9,311 nucleotides of DNA from a bacterium. Lineage in GTDB: Bacteria > UBP6 > JAFGXH01. A model generated the notes under the pieces. That model was not told the DNA's origin and did no database searches. It saw only the letters and a program-made list of their open reading frames with translations. The DNA lies in the NCBI GenBank assembly GCA_027064085.1, contig JAMOQH010000110.1, forward strand, positions 1 to 9,311, written 5' to 3'. A program made the translations under genes and the position numbers. Below, one piece after another: positions 5,623-9,311 of the stretch (position 1 is its first letter; every line of letters begins with the position of its first letter).

Positions 5623-6345
5623 ATGAAGCTCTACCAAAAGGGTGATGAAAATAGGCTTGATTTAATTAATAAAAAGTTAGTTAGTTCTGTTTTTGATATA
5701 TTTTCTCCACTTGAAAGGTATCACAATTATAAAATAACAGGACTTAGAAAAATCCCACATAATACGGGATTCATAGTAATAAGTAATCATTCTTTTTTAG
5801 CCTATGATATGCTCTTTTTTATGAAAACATATTACAAGCGAACAGGTAAACTAATAAGAGGAGTGACAGACCACTCAATATTTAAAATTCCTATTTTAAG
5901 AGATTTCTTTTTAAAACTTGGAATACTTGATGGAACAATGGAAAATAGTTCTAAAATTTTAAATAACAATTATGGTTTAATTATTTACCCTGGTGGAGCT
6001 AACGAAGCCATGAAACCAAGTAACGAAAAATATCAACTGCGTTGGCAAGGTAGGTATGGTTTTATTAAACTTGCAATGAATAACAATGTTCCTATTATTC
6101 CGATTATATCTAATGGAAATGACGATATTTTTAAAATTTACTTTGATGGATATAATTTGGAATTTAAAGAAATTCCATTACCGGTTTTCCGAGGTATAAA
6201 AAAAAGTTCCATTACTCACACTGTAAAAGCGCCTATATATTTAGAAAATAATTTTAATAATGAAATAGAAAAAAAGATATATATTAGAAAAACTCAGCGA
6301 AAGCTTATTAATATTTTTGAAAAAGAATTGAATACTAATTTGTAA
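5623..6345 (+). CDS. DGAT/PlsC-like acyltransferase (lysophospholipid acyltransferase superfamily)
   Basis: A 240-residue member of the glycerophospholipid acyltransferase superfamily. Block I is NHSFLAYD (55-62), the NHx(4)D form with catalytic H56 and D62. Block III is YPGGANEA (122-129), resembling the 'FPGGxxE' of diacylglycerol/monoacylglycerol acyltransferase-like proteins more than the classical PlsC 'FPEGTRS'. The stretch GFIKLAMNNNVPIIPI (146-161) is the usual last block, where the protein meets the acyl donor or acceptor. It is expected to transfer an acyl group to a lysophospholipid or glyceride at the inner membrane face. The exact acceptor cannot be read from the sequence. There is no clear transmembrane helix, so association would be peripheral. 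The ATG has TAGGT eight bases upstream. It is the last gene of the run and is followed by about 200 bases of AT-rich spacer without a clear terminator. Confidence 0.8.
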   Translation: MKLYQKGDENRLDLINKKLVSSVFDIFSPLERYHNYKITGLRKIPHNTGFIVISNHSFLAYDMLFFMKTYYKRTGKLIRGVTDHSIFKIPILRDFFLKLGILDGTMENSSKILNNNYGLIIYPGGANEAMKPSNEKYQLRWQGRYGFIKLAMNNNVPIIPIISNGNDDIFKIYFDGYNLEFKEIPLPVFRGIKKSSITHTVKAPIYLENNFNNEIEKKIYIRKTQRKLINIFEKELNTNL

Positions 6346-6492
6346 TTTAAGAAAATTTCATGTAATTAACATCCAAAGCAATATTACACTGTAAAATCAA
6401 TCATAAAATAAGTTTATTTATAAAATGCCACTAGTGCTAAATAAGATTTTCTAATACTGTTTGATAAAAAAATTAAAAAAAATCATTTACTC

Positions 6493-6521
6493 TTGACACA
6501 TTAGCTTAAGTTTTGTAAACT
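6493..6521 (+). promoter_or_regulatory. Sigma70-like promoter of icd
   Basis: A consensus -35 box TTGACA (6493-6498) and a -10 box TAAACT (6516-6521) are separated by 17 bases. They lie about 25 bases upstream of the icd start, so the leader is short. This indicates that icd is transcribed independently of the genes before it. Confidence 0.65.
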
Positions 6522-6534
6522 ATGCTTTTTAATT

Positions 6535-6539
6535 AGGAG
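6535..6539 (+). promoter_or_regulatory. Ribosome-binding site of icd
   Basis: AGGAG at 6535-6539 lies seven bases before the ATG at 6547, an optimal arrangement consistent with high expression of a central metabolic enzyme. Confidence 0.65.
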
Positions 6540-6546
6540 TCAAAAG

Positions 6547-8754
6547 ATGGGAAAAGATAAGCCAGTAATAGTTTGGACAAAAACAGATGAAGCACCATTA
6601 TTAGCAACTTATTCGCTTTTACCTATAGTAAAAGCATTTACAAAGTTTGCTGGAGTAGATGTTGAATTAAGAGATATCTCTTTAGCTGGAAGAGTTCTTG
6701 CAAATTTTTCTGATTATTTAACTGAAGAACAAAAAGTAAGTGATGATTTAGCCTATTTAGGTGAATTAGTAAAAAAAGAAGAAGCAAATATTATAAAATT
6801 ACCAAATATTTCAGCATCTGTTCCTCAGTTAAAGGAAACTATAGCTGAATTAAAATCTAAAGGTTATGATCTTCCTGATTATCCTGAAGAACCTAAAACT
6901 GATGAAGAAAAAGAATTAATAAAAAGATATGCTGTTTGTTTAGGTAGTGCGGCTAATCCCGTATTAAGAGAAGGTAATTCCGATAGAAGAGCTGCCGTTG
7001 CTGTTAAAAAGTTTGCCCAAAAGCATCCTAAAAAATTAAGAGCATTTAATGAAAACGCAAAAGTTAAAGTTTCACACATGAGTGAGGGTGATTTTTATGA
7101 AAATGAGCAATCTATAATTAAATCGGGTACAGGAAAGGTAAGAATAGAACTTAATGATAAATTATTGAAAGAAATAGATGCACTTGATAAAGAAATATTA
7201 GATGGTACATTTATGAGCGTTAAAGCTCTAAGAAAATTTTTGGCATCAACAGTAGAAGAAGCTAAAAAACTTGGTATTTTATGGTCTATTCACCTTAAAG
7301 CAACAATGATGAAGGTTTCTGACCCTGTTATGTTTGGTCATGCTGTTAGTGTATTTTTTAAAGATATTCTAGATAAATATACTGCTGAATTAGATAAGTT
7401 AGGATTTAATCCTATTTTAGGGATTGGAGATTTACTTAAAAAGCTTCAAAATTCAGATAAAAAAGATGAAATTGAAGCTGCTTTAAAAGAAAAAATTTTA
7501 AATGGTAGTCCAGATATTGCAATGGTTGATAGTGATAACTTAATTACAAACTTACATTTTTCTAATGATATTATTATTGACGCATCAATTCCCCCTGTAA
7601 TTAGAGATGGTGGAAAGATGTGGGATAAAGATGGAAAAACTCAAGAAGCTTTAATTATTATTCCAGACAGATCTTATGCAACTATGTATAGTGAAATTGT
7701 TGAAGATATTAAAAAAAATGGTCAGCTTAATGCTGCAACCATGGGGCATGTATCTAATGTTGGCTTAATGGCTCAAAAAGCAGAAGAATATGGTAGTCAT
7801 CCAACAACATTTATCCTAGAAGAGGCGGGTATTGTTAATGTAAAAGATAGCGATGGTACTATTTTAATGAGCTTTGATGTTGAAAAAGGTGATATTTGGA
7901 GAATGAGCCGTGCTAAAGATATTCCTGTTAAAGATTGGGTAAGATTAGCACATGAAAGAGCTTCACTAACTGGAGACCCTATTGTTTTCTGGTTAGACTC
8001 ATTTAGAGCTCATGATGCTAATATTATTAAACAAGTTGTTAGATATTTACCTGAATTTCTTGCTAAAAAAGAAGTTGAATATCACATTATGGCTCCACAA
8101 CAAGCAATGAGATTCACTTTAAAAAGAACAAGAAAAGGATTAAATACTATATCTGTATCAGGTAATGTTATAAGAGATTTTTTAACTGATTTATTTCCTA
8201 TTTTAGAACTTGGAACAAGTGCTAAAATGATGAGTATAGTACCATTGCTTGCTGGTGGTGGATTATTTGAAACAGGTGCAGGTGGAAGTGCCCCTAAACA
8301 TATTCAACAGTTTTTAAAAGAAGGACATTTAAGATGGGATAGTTTAGGTGAATTTTTAGCTCTTGCAGAGTCATTAAGAATGATAAATAAAAAAACTCCT
8401 AGCACAAAACTTACAGAAATTGTAAATGCAATAGATAAAGCAAATGAAGCATATTTAGATAACAATAAAGCTCCTGGAAGAAAAGTTCACCAACCAGGTA
8501 ATAAAGCAAGTCATTATTATTTTGCAATGTATTGGGCAGATGCTTTAGCAAATAGTAAAGATAAAGAATTATCTGATAAATTTACTCCTATTTCTAAATC
8601 TTTAAATGAAAATGAAGAAAAAATTATGGAAGAGTTAATGGCAGTAGAAGGAAACCCACAAGATATTAATGGTTACTATCTTCCAAATGATGACAAAGCA
8701 TTTAAAGGTATGAGAGCATCAAAAACATTAAATAATATTATTGACAACATCTAA
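6547..8754 (+). CDS. icd: Isocitrate dehydrogenase, NADP-dependent, monomeric type
   Basis: Catalyses oxidative decarboxylation of isocitrate to 2-oxoglutarate with NADP in the TCA cycle, supplying NADPH and the glutamate precursor. At 735 residues it has the typical length of the monomeric family (about 730-745), unlike the 400-residue dimeric enzymes. Family signatures seen: LATYSLLPIV (19-28), DISLAGR (43-49), GSAANPVLREGNSDRR (133-148), SHMSEGDFYENEQS (176-189), HLKATMMKVSDPVMFGH (249-265), DASIPPVIRDGGKMW (345-359), EEYGSH (413-418) with the conserved tyrosine, WLDSFRAHD (482-490), GGLFETGAGGSAPKH (571-585) and HLRWDSLGE (594-602). These include the substrate-binding and NADP-binding segments known from the Azotobacter and Corynebacterium enzymes. 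The protein is intact, with no frameshift or truncation. It appears monocistronic, with its own promoter and hairpins downstream. Confidence 0.97.
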   Translation: MGKDKPVIVWTKTDEAPLLATYSLLPIVKAFTKFAGVDVELRDISLAGRVLANFSDYLTEEQKVSDDLAYLGELVKKEEANIIKLPNISASVPQLKETIAELKSKGYDLPDYPEEPKTDEEKELIKRYAVCLGSAANPVLREGNSDRRAAVAVKKFAQKHPKKLRAFNENAKVKVSHMSEGDFYENEQSIIKSGTGKVRIELNDKLLKEIDALDKEILDGTFMSVKALRKFLASTVEEAKKLGILWSIHLKATMMKVSDPVMFGHAVSVFFKDILDKYTAELDKLGFNPILGIGDLLKKLQNSDKKDEIEAALKEKILNGSPDIAMVDSDNLITNLHFSNDIIIDASIPPVIRDGGKMWDKDGKTQEALIIIPDRSYATMYSEIVEDIKKNGQLNAATMGHVSNVGLMAQKAEEYGSHPTTFILEEAGIVNVKDSDGTILMSFDVEKGDIWRMSRAKDIPVKDWVRLAHERASLTGDPIVFWLDSFRAHDANIIKQVVRYLPEFLAKKEVEYHIMAPQQAMRFTLKRTRKGLNTISVSGNVIRDFLTDLFPILELGTSAKMMSIVPLLAGGGLFETGAGGSAPKHIQQFLKEGHLRWDSLGEFLALAESLRMINKKTPSTKLTEIVNAIDKANEAYLDNNKAPGRKVHQPGNKASHYYFAMYWADALANSKDKELSDKFTPISKSLNENEEKIMEELMAVEGNPQDINGYYLPNDDKAFKGMRASKTLNNIIDNI

Positions 8755-8858
8755 TTTCTTTTCATAAATATACTAAGTTCTTAAAACTAGAAATATATCA
8801 AAAAACTATTAAATAAAAAGATTTATTGTTTAGTTATGAATATAATTTTCCTTTCCAT

Positions 8859-8874
8859 AACCCCAAAATGGGTT
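8859..8874 (+). terminator. Small hairpin downstream of icd
   Basis: AACCC (8859-8863) pairs with GGGTT (8870-8874) around a 6-base loop. It is GC-richer than its surroundings and about 105 bases after the icd stop. The following bases are not a pure T-run, so it is only a possible terminator. Confidence 0.3.
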
Positions 8875-8894
8875 TATTGCAAGGTTCTCTCAAC

Positions 8895-8911
8895 CTGCTA
8901 AAAGCAGTTTT
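8895..8911 (+). terminator. Candidate intrinsic terminator between icd and the Rpn gene
   Basis: CTGCT (8895-8899) and AGCAG (8903-8907) form a short stem with an AAA loop, followed directly by TTTT (8908-8911). The stem is only five pairs, so termination would be modest. Its left arm overlaps the right arm of an alternative hairpin at 8879-8898. Confidence 0.35.
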
Positions 8912-8930
8912 CGTTCAATTAAAGAAAATG

Positions 8931-8958
8931 TTGCATAATTGAAATTATGCGTTATAAT
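8931..8958 (+). promoter_or_regulatory. Sigma70-like promoter of the Rpn-family gene
   Basis: A -35 box TTGCAT (8931-8936) and a perfect -10 box TATAAT (8953-8958) are spaced by 16 bases. They are followed at 8995-8999 by GGAGG and the ATG at 9004. The -35 box resembles the TTGCAC of the left-edge gene's promoter. Confidence 0.65.
8933..8950. promoter_or_regulatory. 18-bp palindrome inside the Rpn promoter (operator candidate)
   Basis: GCATAATT at 8933-8940 is the exact reverse complement of AATTATGC at 8943-8950, with a 2-base centre. The palindrome covers the end of the -35 box and nearly all of the spacer. A dimeric repressor bound here would block RNA polymerase. No regulator gene is visible nearby. 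Confidence 0.5.
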
Positions 8959-8994
8959 AATAGTAATAGGACATTTATTCCTAGTATTATCCTT

Positions 8995-8999
8995 GGAGG
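8995..8999 (+). promoter_or_regulatory. Ribosome-binding site of the Rpn-family gene
   Basis: GGAGG lies four bases before the ATG at 9004, which supports that start. Confidence 0.6.
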
Positions 9000-9003
9000 C
9001 AAG

Positions 9004-9311
9004 ATGAATGAATATTCACTACTAGACCCTAAAACAGATTTTATTTTTAAACTTATTTTTGGTAATGAAAATCATCCCGAAATATTAATATCATTTTTAA
9101 ATGCTGTAATAAAACCCATAAATAAAATAACATCTGTAAAAATAGATAATACAGATTTAGAAAAAAAACATATAGAAGATAAGTTTTCTCGTTTAGATAT
9201 AAAAGCCACCACTTCTAGTAATGAAATAGTAAATATAGAAATACAACTCAAAGATGAAAAAAATATGATAAAAAGGTCTTTATATTATTTAAGTAAGATG
9301 TATGTTAATCA
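9004..9311 (+). CDS. Rpn/YhgA-family PD-(D/E)XK nuclease, N-terminal part (cut by window edge)
   Basis: The frame is open from the ATG at 9004 to the right edge, giving 102 codons of a protein usually around 250-320 residues. It starts MNEYSLLDPKTDFIFKLIFG, the characteristic opening of the Rpn family (recombination-promoting nuclease, often annotated as a PD-(D/E)XK transposase). FLNAVI (31-36) follows. The nuclease core is then visible: SRLDIKA with D65, and VNIEIQL with E79 and Q81, the ExQ variant of the D-ExK motif common in this family. In E. coli, Rpn proteins are Mg/Ca-dependent DNA endonucleases that promote RecA-independent recombination, and some act in phage defence. These genes are often multicopy and mobile. 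It has its own strong promoter with a palindrome inside it. Confidence 0.88.
   Translation, partial: MNEYSLLDPKTDFIFKLIFGNENHPEILISFLNAVIKPINKITSVKIDNTDLEKKHIEDKFSRLDIKATTSSNEIVNIEIQLKDEKNMIKRSLYYLSKMYVN

Noticed and set aside
6490-6501. TGACACAT shared between the icd promoter and the 17-bp inverted repeat
   Set aside because: It is explained by the TTGACA -35 box. The match is only 8 bases and not embedded in a longer repeat.
6346-6546. Spacer before icd searched for a terminator, RNA gene or small ORF
   Set aside because: Only short AT-only inverted repeats and the 8-base palindrome CACTAGTG near 6429 were seen. None is strong enough to call besides the icd promoter.
6879-7079. Minus-strand open frame of 66 codons
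   Set aside because: It is contained in icd, in a segment where the plus strand encodes diagnostic monomeric-IDH motifs.
1-9311. CRISPR arrays, tRNA or rRNA genes
   Set aside because: No regularly spaced direct repeats and no tRNA- or rRNA-like conserved segments were seen on either strand.

Overview
This is a very AT-rich bacterial window. Spaced Shine-Dalgarno sequences (GGAG, AAGGAG, TAGGAG) precede most genes, sigma70-like promoters are visible, and no gene needs an unusual genetic code. The mix of genes is zinc-ribbon Ser/Thr kinases, ankyrin repeats, a monomeric NADP isocitrate dehydrogenase and an Rpn/YhgA-type nuclease. That mix fits a low-GC, possibly host-associated Gram-negative lineage (for example Deferribacterota, spirochaete or campylobacterial relatives). 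There is no rRNA or other marker to fix the phylum, so this placement is a guess.

Layout. Positions 1-113 hold the start of a minus-strand gene with its own RBS and promoter. Positions 114-836 are non-coding. Inside them is a 362-bp block (406-767) bounded by a perfect 17-bp inverted repeat, which looks like a decayed insertion sequence or MITE. Positions 837-4447 hold a compact plus-strand cluster of three genes. The first is a zinc-ribbon Ser/Thr kinase with a long ankyrin-repeat tail. The second is a close paralogue whose kinase part aligns without gaps but ends in a two-helix membrane hairpin. The third is a protein I recognise as a Vms1/ANKZF1-like release factor (VLRF1) by its YMVRKKQ-GKSQ and AGSR motifs. 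Adenosine deaminase (4508-5602) and a DGAT/PlsC-like acyltransferase (5623-6345) follow on the same strand with short gaps and may be co-transcribed. After a 201-bp gap with a good promoter comes icd (6547-8754), which looks like a stand-alone gene. A hairpin-rich spacer follows. A promoter whose -35/spacer region contains an 18-bp palindrome then drives an Rpn-family nuclease gene that runs off the right edge.

The part most worth attention is the kinase-kinase-VLRF1 cluster. In eukaryotes, VLRF1 proteins (Vms1/ANKZF1) cleave peptidyl-tRNA on stalled 60S subunits and carry a zinc finger and ankyrin repeats in the same polypeptide. Here a zinc ribbon and ankyrin repeats sit on the adjacent kinase. 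I infer, without proof, a kinase-regulated ribosome-rescue or nascent-chain-release module, with one soluble kinase and one membrane-anchored kinase.
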